A stretch of DNA of 64,000 nucleotides from Sinohyriopsis cumingii (GCA_028554795.2 CM068841.1:20269308-20333307), one strand, 5' to 3'. Positions 1 to 12,423 are shown, counted from the first letter of the stretch. Notes: generated from the sequence alone by a model not told the origin. Program-made: numbers and translations.

Positions 1-719
1 AATTTAGCAATAATCTTTTTAAGTGCCAACTTTAACTCGCATCACAATCGTTTTTGAAAACGATGGATACATTGGGTGTTGTACAGTGTTTTTTGCAAAC
101 AGAAATTAAGTGACAATCGAGTATGGGATACAGAGCCTGCTACCGAACTAGACTGTAAGCATTACAAGGCCACACAAAACTTCATGTTTGAATGTAAAAA
201 TAAACAACAACAACAAAAAAGAACTAAAGTCTTACAAATAAACTCGCCAACATTAAAATATGACGTTTAAAGATTTTACACTCCAAAGTCCGTCAGATAC
301 ACCCGCTTCGGTAAAGTTTCTACATTAGACCTACCCCACCTCAACAGTACCAATTCGGTCATGAAATGCATTAACGAAGATAAAAAGAATATGTTAATTT
401 TCAATACATATATTACTTTTACAAAATACACAATCTAATGCATATTGTATTAACATTAAATTTGAAAAATGTCGCTGCCCCAAAATTATTGTACATTTAG
501 GAGCATATTTTTATCGATGTAGTAATGCAGATGTTATTTGCATTAGTACAGTACGGAAACTGTCCATACAAATCAACTGATTTTGCCTTCATACAAATTA
601 AAGTAACACTAAAATCTACGTTTTTGATGAGATATACTGAAATATTTGTTCTGAAATGAAAATAATATTTTGTACTGTGGCTCGTGGCTTCGGCACTTGG
701 GACAATATAACGTCGCCAG

Positions 720-788
720 TTCACTCGTGAAATATTTCAGTAAATGTTTCCACTTCACTCGTGAAATATTTCAGTAAATGTTTCCACT
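720..788. repeat. 34-base direct duplication
   Basis: A segment beginning TTCACTCGTGAAATATTTCA is repeated immediately, giving two nearly identical copies of about 34 bases. The near identity suggests a recent tandem duplication. Confidence 0.8.
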
Positions 789-959
789 TCATGAGTAAAC
801 TATTTTCGCATATGTTCTAAAAAAAAGCCCAGATGTTCGTTGTTTTCATCTTGTTCATTGATTTAATGCTTCGCATTTGCAATCTGAACGCTAACGAATA
901 TGATCGGAAACTAAACCGTACATTTTGTGTGATGAATATTAATTGAATCCCACGCAGAT

Positions 960-1150
960 ATGCTCAGTGTCACATGATTAGATTTATCCCACTCAAAAGT
1001 CTTATGTCACATGATTAGATCAGCCCAAAACATGCCCTATGTCACGTGATTAGATCAAGCCCCACGCAAACATGTTCTATGTCACATGATTAGATCAATC
1101 CCACACAAGCATGCTCTGTGTCACATGATTACATCAATACCACGCAAACA
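960..1150. repeat. Tandem repeat with TCACATGATTAGATCA core, about 5 copies
   Basis: A unit of roughly 40-46 bases carrying the core TGTCACATGATTAGATCA recurs about five times with moderate divergence. The conserved core contains CACATG, or CACGTG in one copy, which is an E-box-like palindrome. No function is claimed. Confidence 0.75.
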
Positions 1151-1810
1151 AACTATGTATCAATACATTTTAGCGATACAACACAAAAATCACAGCTTAT
1201 ACTAACAGTAACAAATAATCATGACACCTCGCATTCTCTAATTTCAATTTCGTTGTTTACCATGTGTTATAATGTACCAAGAATCCGTCTTGGGCGTGTT
1301 GTACTCGCTAAACCTTGCGTATGCTGCCACGTTATAAAATCAGATCAATCAATCGATCGATCAACCACTCAATAATAGAACTGATTTCGAAAGTACCGTT
1401 ATTGAAGGTGAAAGGGAGCTAACTTGTTTAAGATTTAGTCCAATGATCGGAACATAACTCTCGATGACCGTGAACGGAAAGGAGAATACAGTTGATAAAT
1501 AAGTACCTAACTACCATGAACTTTCTTTCAATAGGCTTTGTTGGTTTTTCTTTAATTATTCAGAAAGTGTGCGCATTTTGCAAATTACTCTCTGAATAAT
1601 GATAAACTTTACATCCATGTATAATTCTTTACATTTTCTTGATAATTTTATAAACACTTTAATTAATTTATAACGACTTTATTTTTTCTTTTGTTAGTAA
1701 CATAACTATGAAAATATTATTTTAATACACTACATTTATTTATTTTTACAAAATGATTTTACTCGGTTTTCTTTTGAATTGCACCATGTCGAGTTTTCTT
1801 TCCCGTCCAG

Positions 1811-1949
1811 AAAAGCTTTGCGGGCGACGTTTGTCTTGGTGCCTCTGTTCGGAATCCACCAGTTTTGTCTCATATATTTGCCATCTTCAGACAACCAGCC
1901 TGCCTTCGATGTCTACCAGATAGCCAGTGCAATAATTAATAACTCACAG
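1811..1949 (+). CDS. Class B1 (secretin-family) GPCR, exon with ICL3 end, TM6 and start of TM7
   Basis: This internal exon is bounded by a pyrimidine-rich acceptor (TTTCTTTCCCGTCCAG) and a donor (CAG|GTATGT). The translation begins KALRATFVLVPLFGIHQF and continues to a segment ending IINNSQ. The pattern K-A-x-R-A-T-hydrophobic-PL-x-GI is the intracellular end of ICL3 and TM6 of secretin-family receptors, which respond to peptide hormones and signal through heterotrimeric G proteins at the plasma membrane. The exon is 139 bases, enters in phase 2 and leaves in phase 0. It continues into the TM7 exon at 2887. TM1-TM5 and the hormone-binding domain are not in the window. I cannot say whether it is a PDF, calcitonin/DH31 or other subtype; the family call is firm. 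Confidence 0.85.
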
Positions 1950-2886
1950 GTATGTCATATTGTTATTGTTTCTTTTCTCCGAAATCATGTTTTAATTTTA
2001 TTAGGAACAACACGTAGTGTATTCAACAAGGCACCAGAATTTAAACAGAATTAAGTAAACAGAGTATCTTATAAATATTTTCTTTACTTAAAAGGCTTAG
2101 TATAAAATGGCACTCACGAATGCATCTTAAATTTAATACAATTAATCAGAACGAATGCCTATCGAAAACCATTGAAAAAATAATGATATTTTGAGCATGT
2201 AACGTGTACACTTTACGATCATTTGTAATTAAATGATCACCATACAGCAAACGTAGCTGATGCATACAATTTTCAAATTTTCTTTTAAATCCTGCACCTA
2301 CAGATATTTTTCACAAAATTAACTTTAATTTTAAATAAACATATTCTTAAATCATTTAAGTTCCGTATCCTGATGGTGTTATTTATAGAACCGTAAACCA
2401 ACTTTTATCTGCATCTCCTTTATTTCTGTGGAATTCGCGAGGAGATGTTTCTATAAAATAGAAACCGGTTGCTTGTCTTTTTTATTTGTTATCAACTAAG
2501 AATATTTTTAAGTGTTAGGTTAACTCCAGTCCTGCAACACCACTGGACTTATCAACCATAGGGAACCAATGTAGTTAGTTAACGTTACAATTTGTTGCGG
2601 CTGGCTACAATCACGACCTATAGATTGATGTGTTCCCATATATGCGTGTGTTAATAAACAACACCTGTTGATTTAACCTCCTTCATTTCTCAAACAAAGG
2701 ATTTGATTTCAATTTTGTGGAGAAAGATAAGAAAGAAAGGAAAATAAGGGCAAAATTAATTGACGATACAATGAAATCTGTATTTCGACTTAAATTAATG
2801 CAAGTGAGATAGTTTACTTTTTAAAAATTGTTTAGTGCTTCACTATTGCAGATTAAGAAACATGCGCTTTGCCTTTTCTATTTCAG
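1950..2886 (+). other. Intron of class B GPCR
   Basis: AT-rich intron between the TM6 and TM7 exons, with a GT donor at 1950 and an AG acceptor at 2885-2886. I see no further structure in it. Confidence 0.75.
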
Positions 2887-2928
2887 GGAATAGTAATTCC
2901 CCTAATATTTTGCTATTTTAATGGAGAG
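2887..2928 (+). CDS. Class B1 GPCR, 42-base TM7 exon
   Basis: A tiny exon of exactly 42 bases lies between the acceptor TTTCAG and the donor GTGAGT. It encodes GIVIPLIFCYFNGE, the second half of TM7. The FCYFNGE end corresponds to the highly conserved F-x-N-x-E motif at the TM7/helix 8 junction of secretin-family receptors. A 42-base exon at this place is a hallmark of class B1 GPCR genes. Both boundaries are phase 0 and join in frame to the exons at 1811-1949 and 4770-4988. It is far too short for ORF finders and was recognised by its position and motif. Confidence 0.88.
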
Positions 2929-4344
2929 GTGAGTATCATAAGAAATGGAGTGAGTTGGGGTTGCGTGCTAATCTGTTCTTAATCACTCAGATGCACGTGT
3001 ATTGCTTGGGATAACTGAAATAGGAATCAAACGCGTATACGTTTAAATATATGGTATTAAATTTCGCTGATGGTCGATCAATATTACCAATTAACAAGGT
3101 GACTATTTGAGATGTCACAGACCCAACGTTTCTGTAAATTTGGGGTAATTTTATCGATGATGCATATACAATACTCTTACATTACTGGATTCTTTTAAAA
3201 ATCGCATGTTGTTATTTTTATTCCATATATCTTCCCTTTAGCTCGCCCATTTTTAAAGCTTCTATATTCGTATTTACTTATGGTGTTGATTCAATATGCC
3301 AGATTTTATTTTAATGTGATTTCAATTGTTTTTTACTTTTGCAATTCCATGAATGGAAATTACCTGCGAAACCTGCTTGCCGCCAAGCAGAACTTGTTCC
3401 TTTTGTTTTAAACAAATGATTCGAGAGCTAGAGTTACAAAAATAAGTAGACGCCAGCAAGTCACTTGGGGATATCGAGAATTTAGCATCCTGGAAATAAA
3501 ATAGGTTTACAGCGCATTTTTGTTTATTGGATAAACGCTCGAGTTCACGTTCATTATCTTTGTCTCTTTCATCATCGATCATACTCTCTCTATCAGAAAA
3601 ATGTTTTGGAAGTAACCAGTTTTTTTTAAGAAGTCTTAGCGCTTGCAAAATGCTAGTACAAGTATATTTAGTCTACAAGCTATATAAAAAAAAAACATGT
3701 CTCATCTGTGTATGCGTGCTTTTGTTCGTGGGCGAGTTGTAGGTGCTTGGGTATTTGATTGGTGAGACCAAGAACACAATTGATTTTACTACATATTCTG
3801 TACATTTGTTTCTCAGTAATGAAATTTCCACTGAGTGACAATCAATACAAATCATATGTTAATCTAAAATACATTCAAAGATGACTTCACGGTGAAGTTC
3901 TTGTCATAGGTTCGTCGGCCGATTCTTTGAGAGGCTGGACTGTAAACAAGCCAGCGTGCAATGGAACACATGTTTCACTTCCGGATCATCACCAAGTCTT
4001 ATTACTCCCTGTAAACTGAAGCCGAAAAACACAGAGACAACCACACCATAAGCTCATATCTTAAAGTATAAACTATTACCTTTAAATTCATATCAAGAAT
4101 ACCTAAATCTAACTCATGTATCGCCACCAAAGGGAGACAACCAAAAAGTGCTCTAAAAGTAGACTGGGACATATTCGTGGGTACTACTAATTGTGATATG
4201 TTTCTGTATCTAACTACTGAAATGAGACTTATGAATAATCGTGTTCAAGCGTCTGTCTGGGTGTTGTAGCTGATAATAAGATAGCAAAATAAATCACATG
4301 CAAACCTTAGACACACTTTCTACACATGCGCGCGCACACACACA

Positions 4345-4420
<76 letters not shown>

Positions 4421-4769
4421 AGGTTAGCACTTTTTGTACCTATTCCTTGTTCACCTCATATTACGATTATATGTGAGAATTTTAGTGTTATATTGCAAAG
4501 CTTAACGCATTTGTTATTTATTAGTATCAGTGCAATTTATTTCTTTGTTTATGTCACCTTTACGGCAGATTTGAATTTCATCTATTCCGTATAAGATGCA
4601 AGACGTTCAAGATTTCCTGTATCACGCAGTATCATTGTTGACTTCAAATAGTATTTTCAGCAGATTTCACTCGGTAAAATTTTTAAGCTATTGGGGTGTA
4701 TTTGGCAGAATTTTTTATCTTGTCTATTTCTTATTTCTTTTCTAAAACTATTTATTGTTGTCGTTTTAG
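2929..4769 (+). other. Intron of class B GPCR
   Basis: Intron between the TM7 exon and the terminal exon. It carries a compound (CG)(CA)(TA) microsatellite near 4327-4418. Otherwise it is AT-rich sequence with no exon seen. Confidence 0.7.
4327..4418. repeat. Compound GC/CA/TA microsatellite
   Basis: A short run of GCGCGC passes into (CA)n and then about 36 TA units. It lies inside the GPCR intron. Confidence 0.95.
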
Positions 4770-4988
4770 GTGCAATCTCATTTGAAATCCAGTTGGATAT
4801 ATTACTGTGAGCGCATGAAGGATATAGATGGCGCTAGAAAATTTTCTTGGACCAGCGCCACCTCGCGGCGGACTTCTTTAAATAGTTTGAATCCAGAAGC
4901 TGGAGGCCTTTCAATGACAAATCTAAACCCGACTGGCACAAATGGCACGGTCAATCTAGGTTTTGAAGACACGGCCAGGGCTTCATAA
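4770..4988 (+). CDS. Class B1 GPCR, terminal exon (helix 8 and cytoplasmic tail)
   Basis: The acceptor TTGTCGTTTTAG precedes an open frame starting VQSHLKSSWIYYCER. After splicing it follows NGE from the TM7 exon, giving the typical secretin-receptor helix 8 pattern NGE-V-x(5-6)-K-x-x-W. The tail is about 72 residues, rich in Ser, Thr and Asn, and ends with FEDTARAS before TAA. Ser/Thr-rich tails of this kind are phosphorylated during desensitisation in this family (known for the family, inferred here). An AATAAA lies 26 bases after the stop. The phase-0 junctions of all three exons agree. Confidence 0.87.
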   Translation: MQSHLKSSWIYYCERMKDIDGARKFSWTSATSRRTSLNSLNPEAGGLSMTNLNPTGTNGTVNLGFEDTARAS

Positions 4989-5013
4989 ACTGGCTAAGAT
5001 GTGTCTGTGTGTA

Positions 5014-5019
5014 AATAAA
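5014..5019 (+). terminator. Poly(A) signal AATAAA of the GPCR gene
   Basis: A canonical AATAAA lies 26 bases past the TAA stop of the terminal GPCR exon and is followed by T/G-rich sequence. Confidence 0.75.
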
Positions 5020-5040
5020 GGGGACTGATCTGCCTCCTCG

Positions 5041-6793
5041 TCTTTTATAAATCATTTTTCACTAACGAGTTTTATGTGTGTCATAAAGGAAAATGCTTAA
5101 TGATTCTAGTGCCCTCGAAACGAATGTTCCAGGAATTTAAGGTTAACCACTTATATAGTGTTATTAGAAGATTTAGACAGTATTGGTTTATTAAATTAAA
5201 AAAAAGCGATCTAAAATGTCATAATATGTGCGGCATAAAATGACACATTTTAATTAAGTTTTATAGTGCAGGGGCAACCACATAATCGGGGTTGGGGTGG
5301 CAAACATGTACTGGTCTGCTATTAAGTTTTACGGACATAAGCCAAAACATGTTTAGAAGGGAATGCGGGCCCCCATCTAGTGATATAACAAAGGCCGTTT
5401 TATTTATATTGATGTAATTTCATCATATGAACAATTTCTCTGAGTATCTTCAAAAACGTGTACCTTTTTCTATCAGTATCGTGTTCTAGTTATGATTGAA
5501 GTATTCGCACTCGCTTCAAATTTCCATATATTTTGCAAATTTACAAATATCAGCGTCACATTTTTCTCAAAAACTATACACACCAACTCAAAATATATTC
5601 GGGCATACAGATGAACACACACATAGGAATATAATGAAAGGATTCAATTAAACAATTGAATGCTAAAGTTTATATGAAGGGAAAAGACATGACATAATGC
5701 CTATCTAAATATAGGCATACATATATGGATACTGGAAGATAGGTTGTTTTGAGTTTAGCGTCATTTCTCAGCGCAAAATAGGCTAATACAAGGCGGTCAG
5801 GATAACTGGTGGAGGAAGAAACCTGGAAATCACCGTAAGAACTACTGACCCACGGGAAGCAACTAAAAGTCAGACAAACAAATGGAGAAACTGAAGGACG
5901 GACAAAAATAGATAGGAAAGAAAAATGGAGTTCTTAGGCCTATCAGGAGGCAAAGATAATGACAAACGAACATATGAAATGCATAGCTGTTTCTGGCTTA
6001 TTGTATTGCCTTGTTCCTAGCACAAGCTTTTTCATTCATCTTCTCCCTATCTAATGACAGGAAATACTGTAACAAAGCCAACCAATGTTGGATTTCAGTA
6101 TGTTTAATTGAGACAGATATTCAAGGATTTTGAGATGCTTACATACAGTGATTAGATTCACAATGTTCATCCAGGGCAATTAACAATTAACGATTAAACC
6201 TTTCTCATCTAAGACAATGGTTGATTAATAATTGAACCTATCTCATCCAAGACAGTTGACAAATCAGATATCATCACAGATAATTTATTTAAAAAAAGAT
6301 CTTAATATTTTAAAACTGTTCAAATGCTTCTCGCGGATTTATTGAGAGAAATGTGAGTGAGACTTATTTTTTGGGGGGTATTTATATCTGACAAAGCCTC
6401 AAATCCTTCTTTCAATAAAAATAGTAATTATAGCATAAATAATGAAAGTGAATTATGAACTCATCTTTAGAAATCATTGTCTTACTCACAACAAAGCAAT
6501 GTTAATATAAAGTATATATCGTATGGGGAGGGGGGAGTAAACGTCTTGTAAACGTGTTCTCCATAACGTAATCAGATAAAATGAATTGCCAATGCATATC
6601 CTTGTTGCATCAATTAAAGATTAATTTGAAATTTCCAAACAGTTGTGACGCATAAGCAGATAAATAACTTATAAGCCAAACCGATTTTTAAATAAAGTTT
6701 GGTACATATATGTTAGCAATAAGGCTACCGTATATTGCATGTAAATAAAATGGTAACCAAATTGCTAATGGCAACCAATAAAATATCATTCAC
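5041..6793. other. Intergenic DNA or 3' part of the SRCR gene
   Basis: Between the convergent GPCR (+) and SRCR (-) genes. The last SRCR exon found ends at a donor, so at least one more exon of that gene should lie to the left. I could not identify it here. Around 6130-6260 there are two diverged copies of a segment containing CTCATCYAAGACA. Confidence 0.4.
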
Positions 6794-7108
6794 ATTCTAT
6801 GAAAACTACATTACGACCAGGACAACCGTCATATTTCCAACCGTCATTTTTGCAAGTATCCAGCCTCGATTCATTTCCACTGCATGCTACGTTCATCAAC
6901 CAAAGAACACCAACAAAATCATCATCTGTCTCCTTTCTAAAGGAATTTGCGTTTTGGAATCCAAGTTGACGACACACAACTTCCGTTTCCTTTGTCCCAA
7001 AGCCCTCTGCGCATACCGGAAGCCACTGATTATTATGGTATATCTCCACCATTCCAGAATTTCGGTTCGTCTCTTCACTTTCTGGAGGCACTAGCCTAAC
7101 CATGTGAT
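6794..7108 (-). CDS. SRCR domain exon (group A-like), part of coiled-coil/SRCR gene
   Basis: This exon of 315 bases (105 codons) encodes one complete scavenger receptor cysteine-rich domain. The usual landmarks are seen: VRLV start, GMVEIYHNNQWLPVCAEGF, VVCRQLGF, VACSGNESRLDTC, GCPG and IEC. Six cysteines fit the group A pattern. The acceptor on the - strand is a long polypyrimidine tract ending TTTGTAG. The best donor is GTGAAT just after the first base of the last Cys codon. Both ends are phase 1, the classic symmetrical SRCR exon. SRCR domains in extracellular proteins bind polyanionic or microbial ligands, and invertebrate genomes often have expanded sets. The same-strand, phase-1 exons at 23026-23322 and 33238-34996 make a single gene likely. 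The donor choice is the weakest point. Confidence 0.85.
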
Positions 7109-8397
7109 CTACAAAAAAAAAAGAAGGAAAAATGGAAAATGATTATTGAGTTTTATAACTAGTAAATCATAGACTGGGCAATTGAATGGCATATATATCA
7201 AAATGTATCTAAATTTTCATGCTTCCTCTCATTTGGCATCATTTATCAATAAAGTCGCCTTATACATGTTTGAATCTTGAATAACTCTAACAACCAATAT
7301 ACCACTAACCGGGAATATAACACAAATATGTTGACTGACTTCAACAAAGACAAACAATGTTTGCAGGGTGGAATATGGACCAAGTACGATGAGAAAAGGA
7401 TGAAATAAATAGTAAAAGCGAGAATTTTGCAAGGTCAACAGTGTCTTTCAAAACAGATAATTAGCCTCTGTCGATTTAATAATCTCGAAAAGTCAGCATC
7501 AAATCCTATCACATGAACATGTTTACTTTAGCCACTTATATAACCGACTAAAATTATTTTTCCCAGCATATATCTATAGAAAACGTCATATAGGTCACGT
7601 ATTCCCATATACTCATCTTAAATAAAATATAAATTATTGTTTCAAAATGCAATGCTAATTTTTTTTAACCGAAATCTATTCAATCACGATTATTGTATGT
7701 TGTGCACATTAACTGTCATCAAATAACTTCCAAAAATAATAATCGATTACTATGGACTTTTACAATGGTAGCCATGTAGTAAACCGGATCAATAAAAAGA
7801 ACACGTCGAGTCAAATAGTCACAGTACAGGGTAGTACGGATTTGTTTTCAACATGCGTAGCATTCACTGTGACATCACGGGGTGCGAGATGGTTCTGGAT
7901 CACACCTGTAGGTTGATCTCGTCCAAAAATGTCAACGTACTTATTAATATTGATTTTGTCTTAGGTTCTTGTCGGGGCGTGTAAATAATGACCTTCCAAA
8001 GGAATATGGATGTATGAGGATCCAAATAAAGTGAATAATTACATTTCAAGATAATGTATAATCCAGTTCTAAAGACAATGATAGCCATTACTGAATTAAT
8101 CGATGTTGAACGCATACGTGACCTGTACTGAGTATGACCTTTTCTAGAACGGTTGTTGGGGGGACTATGATTAACTTGCACTGTCTTAGCTACAACAGTC
8201 TTCATCGTTAGCATCTGCTAATTCTCAGCAAACTCGTGATTAAATAATTGCCTCAAATACAGATAGAAGCAGGCATTGGTATAAAAGATATAAAATAGCT
8301 GGCACACCATTTCTCCATTAGATAATGCAACATATGCAGATTATTTCATTCGTTAATATGGGACAATCTGTTGAGTTGATTAAAAGTAATGGTTATG

Positions 8398-8429
8398 ACG
8401 ACGACGACGACGACGACGATGATGATGAC
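8398..8429. repeat. (GAC)n/(GAT)n trinucleotide repeat
   Basis: A run of GAC units passing into GAT. An open frame across it would encode poly-Asp, but the surrounding frame shows no domain and I do not call a gene. Confidence 0.85.
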
Positions 8430-9501
8430 AATATTACTCCTACTATTCCTACTACTAATACTGAACTCGGGAAATGCAAAAAGGTTCATTTAGAATTACA
8501 GGATGGTTTTTTCTCTTTTATTGTTTTACAAAAAGACCACTTGTTTCTAACTACTTGCAGACGGACTCTAAATAATTTAACCAGGACGGTAATTCCATCT
8601 TTTAAACTTAATTATGACTCTAAACAACGCAACATGTTCTTCGCTACACGATGTGTAGACAGTAGCTATTCAGGGTTTAGGCTGACTCTGGCAAGAAGTT
8701 ACACAATCATTTCTACCATTTTTGTTACCCTATAAGCATTCTGACCGACCAAATGTCTGACAAGTTTACCTAAAACAATATCCTAAACAACTAGGCTGTA
8801 AAGATTTGTCATTCTGACACATGTTGACAAAAGTGTGCCCCGCTAGAGCAAATGTGTATCCCTTCGCTAACCGAAGAGCCTCTGGAGTGGGGATGGGGTG
8901 GGGCACTATAAGGAACACAGTACTTGAGTAGCTTCCCGATAAAAGCACCGGGCAATATATAATAAATGTTTCATTCAGTTCGACAGTCTTGTTGAATAGC
9001 CAACATTTTCAGCCTGTCCTAAACAAAGCCAATTTCTGTTTTCGTTTTCCTATTTTCTTTTTTTTTTTTTTTATTCGACAGCTTGCTAGTTCTGATACGA
9101 AAACTTTCTGTTTGGGCGTGGACTCAATTATACTTTAATAAGCATGCTATCTTTTTCATGAAGGACATAAACTATAAATTGGCGAGAAATAAAAGAAAAA
9201 TGTCAGTGTACTGTGCAAGTATAAAAATTATTTGAAAAAAATAGAATTAAGCATTGGATTAAATTTTAGCTGCAGTGTTCAAAGTTATTGTTTGTTGATT
9301 CGTATAATATGATTTTGAGGTCAATTCATTCAAATGGAGTTTGATAAAGCAAACCGAGGTTAGAATAAAGACCATTTTGGACTTCTTTGATAGTAAAAGC
9401 GAGGATTTGGGGGCTTCCTACAGAGCTCTGTTTTCTGTATATAAATGTTTTTCTCAAAAATGTCAATAAAACATTATTTTACAAACCATAGTGTCACTAT
9501 C

Positions 9502-9862
9502 ACTTACCCCAGAGGTGGGCAAACTTTACAGTGCAAGTACCGTATACACAAGTTTACACCTTGTCGCGGGCCGCATTGTTCATTAAGTAAAATAATTAAT
9601 ATTTGAAATAGCAAAAACAAAAGGTTTTTCTAAATAGCATCATAATTAATTTTCAGTTGTTAATATGTTGTTAATATTTGAAAACTTAAACTTAAACTTC
9701 AAAAGAAGCACATTTATTTGATAAACAGAGTAACATAAGCAGAGTTAGTGCGAATGATGACTTGTTCCTAGGCCGCATGAAAACCCTTGGCGGGCCGCAT
9801 GAAAGCCCTTGGCGGGCCGCATGAGGCCCGCGGGTCGTAGTTTGCCCACCCCTGACTTACCC
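9502..9862. mobile_element. Non-autonomous hAT element (MITE) with perfect 8-base target duplication
   Basis: The element runs from 9510 to 9854 (345 bases). Its ends are CAGAGGTGGGCAAACT and AGTTTGCCCACCCCTG, imperfect inverted repeats of about 16 bases of the CAGxGGTGGGCAAACT type seen in animal hAT transposons. It is flanked by identical 8-base duplications ACTTACCC at 9502-9509 and 9855-9862, the size hAT transposases make. Inside, near the right end, CCGCATGAAAxCCCTTGGCGGG is partly repeated. There is no transposase frame. It sits inside the first unit of the 49-base minisatellite. Confidence 0.9.
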
Positions 9863-10460
9863 TCTCACAGTCACTACCACCGAAACCACCGTGTGCCACT
9901 ATTATTTCCCCTGTCACAATCACTAACACCGACACCACCCTGTGCCACTATCATTTCCCGTCACAATCACTACCACCGACACCACCGTGTGCCACTATCA
10001 TTTCCCTGTCACAATCACTACCACCGACATCACCGTGTGCCACTATCATTTCCCCTGTCACAATCACTACCACCGACACCACCCTGTGCCACTATCATTT
10101 CCCCTGTCACAATCACTACCACCGACATCACCGTGTGCCACTATCATTTCCCCTGTCACAATCACTACCACCGACACCACCGTGTGCCACTATCATTTCC
10201 CCTGTCACAATCACTACCACCGACACCACCCTGTGCCACTATCATTTCCCCTGTCACAATCACTACCACCGACATCACCGTGTGCCACTATCATTTCCCC
10301 TGTCACAATCACTACCACCGACACCACCGTGTGCCACTATCATTTCCCCTGTCACAATCACTAACACCGACACCACCCTGTGCCACTATCATTTCCCCTG
10401 TCACAATCACTACCACCGACATCATCGTGTGCAACTATCATTTCCCCTGTCACCACCGTA
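9863..10460. repeat. 49-base minisatellite, about 12 copies
   Basis: The unit contains CCACTATCATTTCCCCTGTC followed by ACAATCACTACCACCGACAC and CACCGTGTG, 49 bases in all. Copies differ by a few bases (GACACCACC versus GACATCACC; GTGTGCC versus CTGTGCC), and the GTG/CTG and ACC/ATC variants alternate in blocks. Since 49 is not a multiple of 3 and the unit lacks stops, all three + frames stay open and rotate through the same peptide. These long frames are repeat artefacts, not genes. Confidence 0.93.
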
Positions 10461-11299
10461 AAAACTCTCTTGCACTAAATCAGTCTCTACTGCATTTCTT
10501 CAACAGCAATATCAGATTAAAAAGTCTTTGGATGGAGATTCTGAACTTCAGCAATATTTTTAAAAATCGCAAGATATGTTTCACGACTGAATGACCATAA
10601 CCATGCAAATTGGTATCTTTACTGGTCATCCACATCAGACGGTTGTACTAATGATCATTTCTTTGACCACTTATCAATATACTCAACCATTATTTCAATC
10701 TTTCGTTTTCAGAAGCGACCAATCACAAACTAGCCTAAGAGAGTAGATGAATATTGTAATTCTGAAGAAAAGTAATTTTGAACTTATCTTAATCGATAGT
10801 CACCGATTACATAGATTTTAAATCAAAGTCAGCCACATACAGAAGCAGACTTAGAGGTTTACATTATTTTTGTTACATATTTTTAAAAGCAGAAAATGTG
10901 GATCTGAGTGGATATTCCATATTGTGTCAATGAAGATAACTCATTAAGGTATAAGCGGTATCACTACATCGATAAAAGGAAGTTCCCACATTTTTCAGAA
11001 TGTAACGCTTGTAAACTAATGATTTAATTAATAATACATTTTATATTAAGCTGGTTCTGCTTATTTATTTTATTATCTCTGTATTCAGTCGTGAATCTGT
11101 AGGTTGACAAGGTTGCAGTCGAATTCGGCTACAGACGCTTCTTCCACCAAAAATGTCTCCATTGTTTTTAATATTGTTTTTAAATATTATCATGTGTATG
11201 ACGAGAATTTTAATAATTTAAGTAACTAAGTTGCAGTAGCATATTATGGCCTTAAACTAATTAAAAGAAAAGAGCAAAATCCAACATGTTTTTTTAAAA

Positions 11300-11970
11300 A
11301 TCAACAAATACTGTATTTCCCTACAAAACAAATTTAAAATTTAAGATGAAATTACAGTATTGCGAATTAAACCCCATATAGTCCAAAATGTTCTGTCAAC
11401 AGTCCTAATGAATAAAGTTCCAAATAAATTCCAGTGGTGTTCGAAATATCATCAAGCCTCAAGGTGTTGTGATGTGCCTGTAATCTTGAATGTACTAATG
11501 TACCAGTGGCCTGAAGCATGATGATGCTAACAGTGCCCCAATTTATCACATAATATAATCCAACATGTCCTTCTCTGAATATACTATATTTCCAAATTAA
11601 TGTTTCGGTCCAAGAATATTATTTAGAACAACAATAGTATTGATTCTAATTCTGATGTTATTGGAGAATGAGTCATTCTGAAGAAAACAAGATAATAAAA
11701 CTCTCTAATATATCTAGGTCGCAATTACCGTTTTCTGGAAGCAATATGTTCCTTAATGGACCTTTCCATTCTAGAACATTCTAGGCTGCCAACAAGATAC
11801 AATCCGTTACTAAAATTATGCTAAAAAAATGTGGTACACATCAGGTAGACCAGGCTATTATATGAGAGAACTCCAATGTCCCAAACTCAGACTAAGATTT
11901 ACATTAACAAGAATCTGTATACTTAATCCACAAACATAGGAAAATATTAGTTACGCATTCTGTTATCCAC
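11300..11970. repeat. Diverged dispersed repeat, copy 1
   Basis: This stretch is recognisably related to 14150-14860: both carry TATTTCCCTA, AAATTTAAAATxxAAGATGAAA, ACAGTATTGxGAA, GTTCTGTCA, a CAGTGGTGTTC-like segment and TAATCCAAxATGT in the same order and orientation. It is probably an old copy of an unidentified interspersed element. No coding capacity is visible. Confidence 0.5.
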
Positions 11971-12369
11971 AAAACATGTGTTACTGGTCAGAGACAACAT
12001 GAATTTGGACAAGGTCAAGTCCAAAATGCGATTATGCATGACATCTAATCAAGGAAAAAGCACTAACAAGCAGTACAAATTACATGTACATCCAATTAAG
12101 TTTATCTACAGCTTTGCCCATAAACCTTTACCGTATATCGTAGTGCGTGGGTTACACTGAATATCTCAGATGAAAACAGGTCCCGACAAGTTCTGTCAGG
12201 GACAATTTACACATTTTATGTGGAAGGCTATTAAATAGATACATTAAATCCACTTGTGTTGTTTTGATGTTTGTTTTAAAGCACCTTGTCGACTGCATAC
12301 TCCTCAACCCACCCACATCCCACCCACCGCTTACAACAGCTTACTGTTCTGAGGTGTATTATTTATAAT

Positions 12370-12370
<1 letters not shown>

Positions 12371-12409
<39 letters not shown>

Positions 12410-12423
12410 GGGAGAGAGAGAGA
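12371..12423. repeat. (GA)n microsatellite
   Basis: Nearly pure GA run with a few interruptions (GACAGACAGAGG). Confidence 0.95.

Larger units (their letters stand above)
1..1810. other. AT-rich DNA upstream of GPCR exon, probably intron
   Basis: No exon could be recognised here. Because a GPCR TM6 exon starts at 1811 with a good acceptor, this is most likely intron of that gene, with earlier exons left of the window. It contains two short tandem repeats, listed separately, and otherwise unremarkable AT-rich sequence. Confidence 0.5.

Noticed and set aside
9840-10460. CRISPR-like array
   Set aside because: The repeats are contiguous without unique spacers, and the genome is eukaryotic.
9809-10594. 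Long + strand open frames of 108-261 codons
   Set aside because: They are the stop-free 49-base minisatellite read in three frames and have no domain or splice context.
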